The position numbers and the translations under genes are program-made. A stretch of DNA of 64,000 nucleotides from an uncultured Clostridia bacterium (GTDB lineage Bacteria > Bacillota > Clostridia > Christensenellales > Borkfalkiaceae): assembly GCA_947570625.1 (NCBI GenBank), contig CANOUP010000006.1:1-64000 (forward strand), in the 5' to 3' direction. Below the pieces are notes generated by a model, which saw only the letters and a program-made list of their open reading frames with translations, had not been told where the DNA came from and searched no databases. This document shows positions 1-13,100 of the stretch, piece after piece (the stretch's first letter is position 1; every line of letters begins with the position of its first letter).

Positions 1-1153
1 CGGGTTCGGGCTCGGGTTCGGGCTCGGGTTCGGGCTCGGGTTCGGGCTCGGGTTCAGGTTCGGGCTCGGGTTCGGGTTCTTCGACAGCCTGCGCCGGTGC
101 AATCTCCGCTTCGGCTTCTGCGACAGGCTGTTCCTCCGCAGTGAGGTCTGCCGTCTGCGCGTCGGCCTCAGTCTGTCCGTCCGTGTCCGAAACCGTCATC
201 TCCGCGGCCGCTTCTTCCTGCTTTGCGCCGAAGTCTATAAGCCCTTCGCCGACAATCTTGATAAGTCCGCATTCGACGAGCTGTTGAGTCGTCTGATAAT
301 AGGACTTGAAATCTTCCTCCGCATAGCCTTCGGTACGCTCTACGCCGTATTCCGCCATGAGCATATCAATAAGCTCCTGCGCGTATTTAACCCTTCTTTC
401 CGCCGAAATTCTGTACATACAGGGCTGTTTGCTTTTCGGGCTGCGCACCGACAAGTCGATTACCTTATATTTGGTTTCTTCGAACTTAGCGGGGTCCGTG
501 GCAAGGCACAGGCAAAGCGTTTTACCGCGCACTGTAAACGTTGCAAACGAATTTCTGCCTAAACGGAAGGTTTCCTTTTTCCAGCTTATCCTGCTCTTGA
601 CGCCGTTATAAGACAAGATATGATTTTTAATAATGTTATATCTCTCTTTGACTTCGTCAAGCGCCTGAATAATTCTCGCCTGAAAACTGCGGTTGTAGCG
701 GATTACGCGTCCGTTTATGACTATTTCCTCTTCCTCAACGGTGTTTTCGTCGTCGGTCAAATCTGCGGGTGCAAGCTCCTCTTCCGCCTCCTCGGGTTCT
801 TCGGCTTCCTCAACCTCTTTAACCTCTTCGGGTACGGCGGTTTCTTCCGCCTTTTGGTAAACAGGCACTTCAACTATCCTGACGGGGATTTCCTGGTCGG
901 CGGGCATAAAGAAAGGTTTTATGTCCGCGGGTTTGTCGTCGTCCGCCGTTCCGCGCTTGTGCATTTCGTCGAGCTGGCGCATTAAAAGTTCGCGCTGCTG
1001 CTGTAAAAGCAAATCGTGCAATTTGCGCTCTCCGCGCTTATTGAATATGTACGCGAGTACGATATTGAGCGCTATGAGCGCGACGCCCACTACGGCGACG
1101 GCGATGATTATCGCCGTCTGCGAAGGGTTAAAAACAGATGCTATATTATTCAT
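1..1153 (-). CDS. Membrane protein with acidic Glu-Pro tail, partial (3' end outside window)
   Basis: The ATG lies inside the stop region of the giant repeat protein (8-nt overlap, ATGAATAA), so the two are probably translationally coupled. 384 codons are visible without a stop. Residues about 13-37 form one membrane segment, followed by a basic, Gln/Leu-rich probable coiled coil (about 40-68), an acidic linker, and a compact domain at about 150-305 with the motifs RSFQARIIQ, SRISW, LGRNSF and RGKTLCLCLATDP. I believe this block recurs in uncharacterised Clostridia proteins, but I cannot name the family. After residue about 310 the protein is very acidic and becomes a Glu-Pro repeat at the window edge. 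Its place in the operon suggests that it works with the giant surface protein, perhaps at the cytoplasmic face. The function is unknown. Confidence 0.85.
   Translation of the reverse strand, partial: MNNIASVFNPSQTAIIIAVAVVGVALIALNIVLAYIFNKRGERKLHDLLLQQQRELLMRQLDEMHKRGTADDDKPADIKPFFMPADQEIPVRIVEVPVYQKAEETAVPEEVKEVEEAEEPEEAEEELAPADLTDDENTVEEEEIVINGRVIRYNRSFQARIIQALDEVKERYNIIKNHILSYNGVKSRISWKKETFRLGRNSFATFTVRGKTLCLCLATDPAKFEETKYKVIDLSVRSPKSKQPCMYRISAERRVKYAQELIDMLMAEYGVERTEGYAEEDFKSYYQTTQQLVECGLIKIVGEGLIDFGAKQEEAAAEMTVSDTDGQTEADAQTADLTAEEQPVAEAEAEIAPAQAVEEPEPEPEPEPEPEPEPEPEPEPEPEP
2..79 (-). repeat. 12-bp tandem repeat encoding Glu-Pro
   Basis: The unit GAACCCGAGCCC (minus strand) is repeated about six times with one or two substitutions and continues off the window. 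It encodes alternating Glu and Pro in the tail of the partial membrane protein. Such repeats form stiff extended rods and tend to vary in copy number. Confidence 0.9.
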
Positions 1154-4100
1154 TGTTCTCTTCTCCTTCTTCCGTATTGTCCGTGTTTTGTTCGGGTTCG
1201 GACGGTTCGCCGCCATCCTTATTGTTTTCTTCCGTTTCGGGAGCCGGTTCGTCGAACGACGGCTCTTCCTCTTCGGCGGGCTGTTCGCTTCCGCCGTCGT
1301 CGGGCGGTACGTCTCCGCCGTTCTCCATTGCCGTTACGCTGTCCTTGAACGCCGTTTCCGCGGCCGCTTCGCTGATTGCCTGCGCGCGCTTTTTGCGCCT
1401 GTGCATACCGTACTGAACGCCTATCGCAACGCCCGCAAGTCCGCCGACCACCGCAAGCACGCTGACCACGATTATAAATACCGTATCCCAGCCGACGACT
1501 ATCCAGTCAAACGTGATGTCGTCCGCAGTTCCGTCAGCCCACTCGAAGTTGACCTTGTCTTTTATGGATACCGTTACGCCGAACGCTCCGCCGTAGCTTG
1601 TAGTGTTTCCGCTTATCGTCATCGTGCTTTCGTCGAAGCCGTCGGGAATGAACGTAAGCGTTCCGCCGTTAACCATATACAGGTTTGTATTCATTACGGG
1701 TTTGTCGATCTTCTTTCTTGCAATGTTCCAGACAATGCGCGCGTTATCACCGCTTAAATCCGTGCCGTTCTCCCACTTATAGTTATCCGCGTCGTTGAGC
1801 GCGAAGTATACCGTGTATTCGCCTGCATTGACCGCGTAAACCGCAATCGTGCCCGCAGACGACAGGTCGCCTTCGTAAATTATACGCATTATCACGGGGT
1901 CGTAATCCTTAACCGCAGATTGCAGTCTGGAACCCGTATAAACGGTATTTGCGTTTTCTCCCTCGGAAATCAATTCCAGAACGGGCGCCTTGACCGCGCG
2001 TTTGCCTATTACGAACTTAACGGGGTCGCTGGTCTTTTCGTTGTAGTTATCCGACTGGGGAACAGTTACCTTGACCCAGTACGTGCCCGCGGAAGAAGGA
2101 ACCGTTTTCGTATATTCGCCGTCCTCCTCGGAAGAGTAGGTGAACACGTAATCGGCCGCGTCGCCGAAAAGCGTTTCCGTCTGCGGAAGGTTTGCGCCTT
2201 CGCCGTAGTTCCAGCCCTCTATCGTTATTTCGGCCGTAAACTCGTTGTCGCCCCTGTCTACCGTGAAAGCAAGCTTGTATTCGCCGCCCTCGACCGTACT
2301 CCACTTGTAGTTGTCCGCATCTTTCAAAGTAAGCGTTACCGTGTAGGAGCCTACTTCCTTGCAGGTCGTCTGTTCGGCGGTGTACAGTTCAGAGTAGCGT
2401 TCGTCGACGATTACGGGCGACTGCTCCGCATTGTTGTATTTTAGTTCTTCGACGCCTATCGCGCTTTCGTCAAGCGCCTTTCTTGAAATTATGAAAGTTA
2501 CGCTGGGATTGCCTTCGTCGGTCAGAAGCGCGTAGTTGCCTACATAGTTTGTAATTCTCGCAACCGCCGTGTAGTTGCCCGCATCGGAGGGAACAACCGC
2601 GGAGTTGTTTATTGTCTGTCCCTTGTTCGAGGTACCCGAATACAGGAACCCGAACGCAGGCGCGACGTTGCCGAATTTTTCGTTGACGTCCTCGCCGTCT
2701 TTGGTCGTGGTTGCAACGACGCGCGCGCCCGTCACGTTTCCGTACTCGCCTCCGCCCGCTTCGACCGTTACGTACACTTCCAGCCTTTGGACGACGAAGA
2801 GTCCCGAACGGACGGTTACGTCGTAGTTTCTGCTGTCCCTGTGTCCTTCGGATTCAATCCTGTAAGACGAAGCGCTGTAATAGCCCGACGTCTTTTCGCC
2901 GACCGCGTAAGGGGTGATATTGAGCGCGGTGAACGGGTCGTCCTTATCCGAACCTACAAGTTCTTTAAGCGATTCTCCCGTCAGCGTCACTCTGTCCGCG
3001 TCGAAGTCTTCGCCGTAAACGACGGTTAAATCTCCTATGGTTACTTCAACGCTCTTCTTGTCTACCGTAAACACGCCCTTTTCGATTACTATTACATAGT
3101 TGTCGATATCGACGCCGTATACGTTTTCTTCGGTATACTGTTCGTTAACGGCTATGTCGCCCGTCACCGTCAGCACGTACCCGCCTTCGAGCACTTCGAG
3201 AAGCGACTGCATATCGTGTCCTTCAATCTCGAAAGTCACGTCCGCCGTCACGCCGTGTTCGGCGCCCTTCCAGCCCGTATACCTTATATCTTTGAAGCCG
3301 TTTGCAAAGCCGTCGCCGTAGGTCATATTTCCGAAAGGAACAGCCGTAAGCTCAGCTTTCGTTATCGTAAGCTTTCCGCTGTTCTCCGACTTCATGAAGT
3401 TGGGAGTTTCACCGCAGATTGCTTTAATCCAGTAATTGCCCGCGTATACGGGTTTCGACTCTTTCCATACCGCGTTTGCCGAGGGTTTGCTTTCCGTTTC
3501 TCCGCGCACCGCGTAGCTGTAAGTAAACTCTCCGCCGTACTTGGATACCGCCGAAACTTCGTAACCGTCGCCGTACTCCGCGCTTATTTCATTGACTTCG
3601 ACGGTATTGTCGGTAGCCTTTGCAATCGTCCATTCGAGTTTGACCGCGCCGTTTTCGTCGTCCGTGTCTTTAGCCCAGACATAGTTGCGGGTGTCCGTCA
3701 GACGGAAGGACAGCGTATACGTGTCGGCGTTCGTTGCGGTAAGCGTAAGCACTTTGCCCGAACGCACCACCGTGCCGTCGCCGTTGTCGCCCTGCGCGTA
3801 AGTGTAGTCTATTGCCGAATAGTTGTAATCTATTACCGCCTTGTGGGGTTTTGCGTTGTATTTGACGTTTCTTTCCGTCTGCTCCGTAATAAATCCGGGA
3901 GCAGTTATCGATTTGGGCGTTATATCGAATATGCAGTATGCCGTGGACGTAGTGTACAGTCCGCCCGTGTACTGCGCCTTCAAAATATACGTGCCCGCGT
4001 TTACGGGAAGGCTGGACTTGAACGCCTGCGAACCCGTGAAGCCGTCAAGTTTATAGAAAATTTTGTGCTTGGAAACTTCCGCGGGTATTTCGCCCGAGTA

Positions 4101-7100
4101 TTCCCAGTACTGGTAAGCGAACACAAGGTTCTTAGTGGGCTGGTCGTACTCTATTTCGACCTTGTTGTCTTCCTCGTCGTATTCGGAGTAAATCCAGTCG
4201 CTTATATCCAGTCCGAGAATACGCAGTATGTCGGAAGAAATGCTGAACGTTATCGAAACGTTGGAACCGCCGTTTACCCACAGGTAGTTTTCCTGCGCAG
4301 ACGGCTTAATCGTAATAATCGCCGTGTACAGACCTACGCCGTCGGGATAGACGGTAAGGCCCAGTCCGTCGGGACCTATTACGTAGTAACCGCCCTTGTT
4401 GGGCTGTGCGGTTTCGTACAGTTCGAGGTCGTCGTTGTCCCTCTGAACGTAGTCCGCTTTCATTATCGCGTCGGCAAAGTCTTTTACGGAAATGTTCTTT
4501 ACGCCCAAATCGGTGTCGCTGTTCCACTCGTAGTATTCCGTTTCCTTGACTTCGAAGCTTACCGAAAGTTCTTTCTGCTTAATTTCGTAAACAAAGGTTA
4601 CGGAATTCGAGGTGACCTGCGTTCCTTCGGCGACGGGGTTTTCCGCCGTGCCCTTGGTGTTAACCGTGTCGAACACGAAGTCCGCGCCCTGCAAAGTTAT
4701 TTTCAAACGGTATTCCTTTGCCGTATCGGGTGCGGTATCCGTCCAGGACGCGCCGTTGAGAGAATACTGTAATTTGAACACGGTGTTGGACTGCAAATTG
4801 CCTATACAGATGTTTCCGCTGTTTAAGAATTCGTTGCCTTCAACGGTGTAGCATACGTATGCTCCCGCGTTGTTGTGGTTGCCGTCCACGTCTTTGAATA
4901 TTACGGGCGCGATATGGTTTATACCGTGTTCGCCGTTGTAATATATTATCTTTCCGTTTTCGGTAACCTCGGTATATACCCGGTTGCCCGTTTCAACGGC
5001 TATCTTACGCGAAACAACCGTCATAACTGCGGATTTATACTCTACCTCGTAGTTTGTGAACGTAAGACCGGTAACGGTAACGGTATATTTTTCGCCCGCG
5101 TGGCTGACCCATGCGGTGTAGTCCCTCATGCTGGCGGACGCCGAATACGAAAGCTCGCCTTCGTATTTATCCGTCGTAATTTCCTTGTCGCCGCCGTCTT
5201 TTTCTATAAAGCCGTCATAGCGCACGCCGAAGTATCCGTCTACCGTATCGCCGTATGTGATATTGAAATCTTTATTTCCGCTCTCGGCGCCGACCGCCTG
5301 TACGGTAAGTTTGATTTTGTTTATTCTGAAACGGGGTTGTTCGTTCCAGTTTTCGAAAGTGATGTTGTAATCCGCCGCCCTGTTGCGCTGGCTTATGCTC
5401 ATTTCGTAATAGCCCGCGTCCGAAGCGCTGTTGTCTATCGACAGCAGAATATCGCATATACCGAGTATCTTGCCCGCGTCCTTGACAGCTCCGCCGTACC
5501 AGTATTCCGAATTTGCGTCGCCCGCATATTCGTTGACGTAAACGAGGAAGTTGCGCACGTTGTCGTCGTTAATTATCGCGGAAGGCGATTTGACTGTGCC
5601 GTCGTAATCTGTCTGCGCCAGCGTGTTGCCGTCGTCTATGCCTTTAAGTTTAATGGTAATGTTGCGCTGTCCGACTTCGAGTTCGCCCCTGTTGCCGTAA
5701 GTCAGTTTATAGTTGTAAGCGTACGCGCCTGCGGGGGTTACGTTGTAAACGTAGCCGTGGCTGGAACCGTTTGCCGAATAAGCCGAACTTTCGCGCAAGG
5801 TAGAATACGTTACGTTGTCGGTTATGAAATACCTGACGCCCGTTTCGAAGCCGTTCTCCTGCTCGACGACAGCTTTCGTATCCTGCGTTAAATCGAAGCC
5901 CGAGAAGCGGTTGACCTTTGCGCCGTCCGCCGAAATCTGAGTGCCGTATTCGACGTTTGCGTTGATGCTGTTTACCGTATGCGCCTTTTGCAGGACGTTG
6001 AACGTGAAGGTTATAGACCTTGTGCTGTATCCCGTTCCGAAATGATAGTTTTTCATCAGCTGGGAATTATCGAGGGCGAGCGTAACTTCGTAACTGCCCG
6101 CATTCCTTGCCGTAAGCGTGAACTTGCCGTTTTCCGTATCTACGGAGGAAGTCATAGAAGCGAAGGGATTGAATCCGCTTCCGAATTTTTTAATGTCTAC
6201 GCCTTCGGGATAGCGGGTGACTATCGAGGGAGCGTTAAGCGAAATCTTATCCGAAACCGCGACCCCTTCCGCGCTTGCTTCAACAAGTCCGCCGATTATG
6301 AAATCGAGCTCGAAGTCTGCGTTTTTATAAGTTTCCGATTGCGTCCAGCCGTTGTTGACGGTGTTGTTGCCGTAGCTTATGGTAAGCGGGGCGGGATAAA
6401 TTTCGAAGCCCAGTTGAAGCCCGCTTGTATCGTACGAATAATCGGAGTCGCTGGAAACGAAAATGTACTCGTAGCTTCCGACGTTTTTGGGAAGGTCTTC
6501 GGTATATTCGTCCGTGCCTTCCTTGCGGTATTTAGCCGTAAACGTTTTGCCGAGGGAATCGTCCTTTGCCGTAGCTATAATGCCCTTCTGCCTGCCGTCG
6601 TAAATGTTGGGGTTTATTCCGTCGGCGTAATCGTGGTAAGTACCGTCGAACCACTTTATCTTGGATATGCTAAGGCTGAGCGCCGCGGGGGTTATTGTGT
6701 ATATGCCCGCAGTGTTGGCTTCGCCTCCGCCGATAACCAGTCCGTCCGCCTCGAAAGCTTCCCCGTAAAGGTTTCCGCCTTCGCCCGCAACGATTGTTAT
6801 TTGGTAATTTGCCTGATAGGTTTCGTTTGCGAATACCGCGTAAATAGGATATTTACCTACGTGCGCGGTTGTTCCGTCTGCATTGTATGCGGTAGTTACA
6901 AGCGTGAACACCTTTGTCTTTAACTGCGAACCGTCGGTTACGTCGCCCGCAAAGAAATCGCCCGAACTTATTGCATACGTCAGCGCGCGGGGCGTCTTGT
7001 CTGTTTCGTTGTAGTAGGAATAAGCGCTCTGCTTGCTTTCTATAATAATGGTTACTTCGCGCTTTTCCGCCGTAAGCGTGCTGTCCGTATACGTAACGGC

Positions 7101-10100
7101 GTAGTTTGCAAGTTGGGTTTCGCCGACGCTCTTTACTATGGCGTAGCTTCCCGTATCCTTGCCCGCAATGTACGCGCACGAGAATGCGGGAACTTTGTCG
7201 CCGAATACCGTTATATCCTCTTTGCCCGCTTCCGTAGTCGCGTAGCCTTCTACCGTATAACCGTACTCGGGCGCTTCGTCGCCGTAGCGCACCGTCTGCG
7301 CCTGCGCCGTGACGGAAAGACTTCTCTTGCCTATGCGGAAATATCTGTCTGCGTCGACAGCTTCGTAGTTGTCGCCCGCGTCGAGGTGAATTTTAACGGT
7401 GTAGTCGCCCGCGCCGAGCCCTCCGCTTAACAAGCCCGCAAGGGTCTGCGCTTCCTTTACAAGCGTTTCGCCCTTATACAGGCTGTACTTAGTCTGCTCG
7501 CCGTGCTCGCGGTAAATAAACTCTGCTTCCACAGCTTTCTGCGCGCCTTCCGCGTCATAGCCGTCCGTCTGCGTTTCAACCGCAAGTCCGTAAATCCACG
7601 CAGGGGACGAGCTTTCGTCAAGCGCTTCGTCCGAGGAGTACGCGCTTACAAACAGTCCGTACTCGCCGTCCAGCGCGTTCTGCGCCTTGGTTATTACGTA
7701 AACCGCTTCTTTGACGCTTTCTCCGCCTTCGTAAGCGTAAGTCCTGTCATAGTCGGACGAGGAAGACTGAACGGTTATCTTGTAAGTTCCGACTTTGTTC
7801 GTCGTTCTGCCTTCGCCCGCATTGAGCGCGGAAGTAGCGAGAACGATTATATTGTCGAAGTCGTCCGCGCCGAAAACTTCTATAACCTGATCGTCGTATA
7901 CGGATACCTGCGAGGTAGTTATAGAAACAATCGCCTCTTTGACGGCGGGAGGATTTTCCTGATTGTATACCGCCGTAAGGTTTTTAAGAAGCACGGTTAC
8001 GGGAAGTTTGGAAACGCTTAAATTGCTTGTTCCGCCCACAAAATCGTAGTTGTCGCTTGAAAGCGAACCTGCATTGAACACAAGTGCATAGTCGTCGCAA
8101 GGTTTGCCCTGCGCATATGCTTCCTCGCCGTATCCGTACGAGAAGGTGTCCGTGCCCGTAAGACCCGCCAAAGTGCCGTTTCTGAAATATATTTCGTCTT
8201 TCGTTTCGCGCACAAAACCCGTAACGGAGTAGATACCGCCCGCTTTTACAAGCTGTTCGAAGCTCTGGGCGAACCACTTGCCCTCTTCCGCGCCGTGTTG
8301 GTCGGGACCTGTTTCGCCGTAGTAAATGTTGATATTGACGCACACCGTTACCGTTACTTTGGTAATTGAAACACTGACGGTTCCTTCCAGTTCGCATTCG
8401 GCGTGGTTGGGCGCGGTGACTTTTACTTTATATTCTCCGCTGTCCGTTGCGTTTATAACTTTGGCGTTTTCGTTAGTTACATCTTTGTACTCTCCGCCGT
8501 CCTTGGATACCCACCAGGTAACGGGCTGATTGTTAACGACGTTCTGCACTTTGTCTTTAATTGCTTCGTGCTTCTTGCCGTCGTACTCGCCCGTATATCC
8601 CGCCGCGCTTGCGCCCGTTATCTCGGCAAGCTCGATTTGGTATTTCACATTGGCAAAGTTCAATGTATAGTTCTTTTCGTCTAACTTGTTCAGCTTAACG
8701 GTGTAATCGCCCGCAGGCGCCGTAGAGTAGTCGCTTACCCTATTGTTTTCGGAATCGCTTAAATACAGTTCGAAAACGTTGTCCGCGCTTCTGCCCTTGC
8801 CGTAAACGCCTTCATTGTTGGTGCTTGCCGTTTCGCCCTCGCCGTTCAGCGTACAGCTGTTGCCGTAAACGTGCGATAAGCTTCCCGTGTAAGTTACGTT
8901 TATTTCACGCTTTTTGACCGTCAGATTTGACTCTTTGGCGACGCTGAGCGCATAGTTGCCGTGACTGTTTTTCAGCACGGGGGTCAGAGTGTATTTACCG
9001 CCGACCTCGGGCGAACCGTATTTGTCGTTCACACCCGCAGGGCGCAGAGAAATACAGCCGTATTCGTCGTTGTATATTGTACCATTGGTTATTTCAAAGA
9101 ATTTTGAATAATTTTCTGCGGTAATATCAGTAAGATAATTCAGCGAGTTGCCGTAAACGTGCGTTATATCTTTTGCCGTAACTTCCAACGACTCGGGGGT
9201 AATTTTGAAAGGCGAGGAAAGGTTTTCGCCGTTTTCAAGGGTATAGTTACCACCGCTTACCGCCGATACAACGAGATCATAATCTGCGGGCTCGCTTCCC
9301 GAATACTTGACGTTGACGGGGTTTTCCTCACTGCCGTCCGTCAATACCTTGAGCTCGGGAGCCGTATCGGAAAGCGCTGCCGACGAATGGCGCATGTTGG
9401 ATATAAAAGGAGTGCGGGTCTGGGCCTCGCCGTTATATACGGCTTCCGCCTTGTCTTCCCACCCGATTATAAGCGCGCGCTTGGAAACTTCGAACATGCA
9501 CGTACGCGTAAGGTCCTGATAAGGCGCGTCTTCGCCGTTGAACGTTACCTTTATTTTTGCATAGTACGTTCCCGCCGACCAGGGCAGTCCGTTGACAAGT
9601 CCGTCCGCTAAGTTATTACCTTCGTTGTCGGTATAGAATTTAACCGTTATCTTGTGCGGCGTACCGGGGGTCACTTTGTTCGTTATAATTGAAATAAGGT
9701 TAGACGACGATTCTTCTATATTGCCAAGAGTAAATTCTCCGTCTGCAATGCTTTTATCGCCCTGATTGCCGTTTTTATCCCAGCCGTTTGCGCCGAACAC
9801 GTAATCGTTGAACCCGAAAGTTACTTCCACCTGCGAACGCGTTACTACGAAGCACAGGTAAAGCACGGTACCGTCCTCGGAAATTTTACCGTATTTGCCT
9901 CCCGCCGCGGTGAGATAGCCCCACGCCTCGCCCTTAGTGCTGTCTGCGTCGTCGCCGTTTACTATCCACTCGTAATCGGAAGCAAGAATTTTAAAGGTAT
10001 CAACGGTTTTGTCGGGCGACAGAGTCATCTGCACGAAATATACCTGACGGCTGAGGTCATCTTTCGTAAGCCCGTCTATTACAGTATATTTGTCGTTTGC

Positions 10101-13100
10101 ATATGTGCCGAAAGCGTAATCCGTGTTTACTTGTTTCTCGTTTTCCAACCTGAAAGCGTCAAGGTCGGCGGTATCCTGCTCTACCGCGCGCAAAGTGCCA
10201 AGCGCGGGAGCTTTAACCTGTAATCTGTCTACCGTCAGAGTATGGGTATATTTGTTTTCGAACGCGGGGTTGCCCGAGAAAATCTTTTCCTGCGAGCTGT
10301 CCCAGCAATAGTTTTTGTCGTTCAGCGTAAATTCGATTGTATATACGCCCGCGTGCAGGAACGTAAATTCTCCGTTAGAATACGAATAACTTCCGTCTTT
10401 TATCCCGCCGTCCGTCCTGACGGTTAACGCGGGTTTTTGCGGAACGGTAAAGCTTATGTTCTGCCTTGTTTCGTCGAACGTCGCCGATACGGCCGCCGAA
10501 GGTTTTTCTGCAACCGCGCGCTTAATGATAAGGTTCTTATCTACCGTGCCTGTAAGCTGATAGTTGCCTGCGCGCGTGCCCGTAAGCGAAAAATCGGAGA
10601 AGTTTATACCGTACTCGCCCGCGTCGATTTTGCTGACCGCTATACTTATTTCAACGTCGCCGACATTATCGGCGCCGACAAGCCCCGTAACGGAAGCCTG
10701 CGGTGTTTTAGCCGTTCCGTCGTAGGTGTATTCGTACTGTCCCCATATGAACCCGATTTCTTTACGGTTGATTGTGAACGTGTACTCGATTACTTCCTTA
10801 GCCGAATCGCCGTCTTTGCCCTCCCAGGTATAGTTGCCCGCGGGGGAAACCTTTACGGTATAGGAGTTAACGTCCTTTAATGCGGCGCTTTCTATTTTCA
10901 GTCTGCCGAACCCGACTTCGCCGAGGTCGTAATTGTCGTGCGCGTTTTCGAAAAATTCGGTTATGTAATACTCGCCGCCCTTGTAAATTACAGTTACGGC
11001 TTTATCGCCGATTAATGCGTCGCTGTAATCTCCTTTCACCAGCACGGGGATTTTTACGCCCTGCGCGACGATTGTGTAAGTCTTTACAAGATGAGTAACG
11101 TCGTTTTGGTTGTAATCAAGCTCGTAGTTGCCTGAATTATCGCCTCCGAACTCAGTTACCTTTATATAATAAGTGCCCGCCCGCGTTATCTTTGTAATTT
11201 CGTTTTTACATTCGGAATCGGTATATATCTTACATTCCGAAATTGAAAGCTCGTCATCGCCGACGCCGACTGCGGTAGGTACGGTTAAGATTGTCTGTTC
11301 GGGCAGCGTGTCGTCGAAGTTCTGCGTGTCCAAAGACCAGCTGACCGTAAGCAAAGCTTGCTGTACGCAGTAGTTAGCTTCATACTGAGCATTGTCCTCG
11401 TTACTTGCCCAACCGTAATTGTTTTTATGATCGTCGTCTATGGTGAACACAAGCTTATAGTCGCCCGCATAAGTAACCTTGAAAGAATAGCCGTCTATTT
11501 CCGCCTTTTTACCTTTTGCGGCAAGCGAGGTGCCCGTGACGGTATAGGTTATGAAACCGTATTCGGACGAGGGCTGATTTGTAAGCTCGACAGTCTGCTT
11601 ATAGCCTTTGTACGTTATACTTGCGGGAAGCCCGGGCTCGGTTATAAGCTTGCGGTCTATCGAAAAGCTGTAAGTAATGTCGTCGTTCGTACCGTCCTTC
11701 CAGACGTAATTTTCTTTAGGGCTTACGACAATTTCATAATCGCCCGCGTCGGTAAACTTCACGATTCCGTCCATAGAGCCTATCTCAGGATTAAGCGTTT
11801 TGTCTTCGCCGAGCTTGGAGGTATAGTTCGCGACGGCTTCAAGCCCTTCGTATGCTTTGACGTCTGACGCGCCGTTTATAAGGTCTTGGTTCCAGTTGGT
11901 TATAGTGTTTTTATATCCGTCGGGTTTATACTCGCCGAACGTCCAGCCGTCGAACGTTACGAACTCTATTTCCGCAGGTTTTACCGTAAACTGCGCCTCT
12001 GCCTTGGGCAGGACAAAGTCGTTGGGAACGCCGTCCGTATTGCCCTCGCCCGCCGCATATACCGCGCTGACGGTATATACGACCTTGTAAGTGCCTACGG
12101 ACAGTGCGTTGAGTTCGCCCGTAACTTCGTCGGCGCCTTTGTAAATTTTATAATCAGAGGTATTGACCCTGAAATACGCGTCGTTGCCGTTGTACGGCGT
12201 ACAGCGCAGGGTTACGGCGCCGTAATAAAATTCGCTTTTTGCCAGCGAAACGCCGAAACCGCCGAATTCTTTCTTGGTTATTTCTACCTTTATTTGCTGA
12301 TTGTCGTACGTTTCGTCAGACCAGATGTAATTGTATCCGCCGGAACCGTTTTCTTTAAGCGCGACCGTAACGGTATATTCGCCTGCGAATTCAAGCCGTT
12401 CGACTTCCGCGCCGTTCAGCGTTATGCCGACCGTTTTAAGCACGTGGTCCGCGCTTTCGCCGGAAACAAACCCGTCGTAATTTATAAATGCGGAAAGATT
12501 GAATGCTTCTCTGTTGTACTCCTTAGTACCGCCTAACCCTTCGCCGCTTAATTGCTTGGGCTTGATTGTCAGTTTCGCGCCCTTGTTCTCGCGCACCTTG
12601 CCCGCAAGATACGCCGCGGTTTCCTGCGTGACGGCGTATACGGTATACGTGCCCGCGTCCAGCTTGGCGGGTTCTCCGTAATTTTTGTCATAGGCAAGGG
12701 AATCGTAATCGAAAGAAGTATCGCCGTCCCTTACGTAAATAAGCTGATAGCTGACGCCTAGCTCGCTAAGTAAGTTTGTTATGCCGTTGGTGGTTCCCTT
12801 TACGGTAAACTTGCTCCTCAAATCGTCGCCGTAAAATATATCGCCCGCATCTTTTTCAAGATTTACGGCAAGCGTCGCTTTGTCTATCTGAATAGTGTAA
12901 ACCGCATAATCGTAATTATCCGAAAGATCAACGCGCTTGGGAGGCAAACCTTCGTAATAAAGCATGAACTCGGTCGAAGGATACAGAGTGCCGTCCTCTG
13001 CGGGTATATCTCCTTTTTTAATTCCGATACGTATGTAATAAATTCCTCCGCTGTGGAACAGTACGTCGGAGCCCGATATGGAATAAGACGAGTCATCCGC

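Noticed and set aside
2..79. Repeat at the left edge as a CRISPR array or satellite
   Set aside because: It is an in-frame 12-bp coding repeat for Glu-Pro without spacers.
921..1757. Long plus-strand ORF opposite the giant surface gene, with many similar ones to 14.1 kb
   Set aside because: They are antisense shadows of the codon pattern of the minus-strand gene: low-complexity Arg/Val/Phe-rich, no SD sites, no family motifs.
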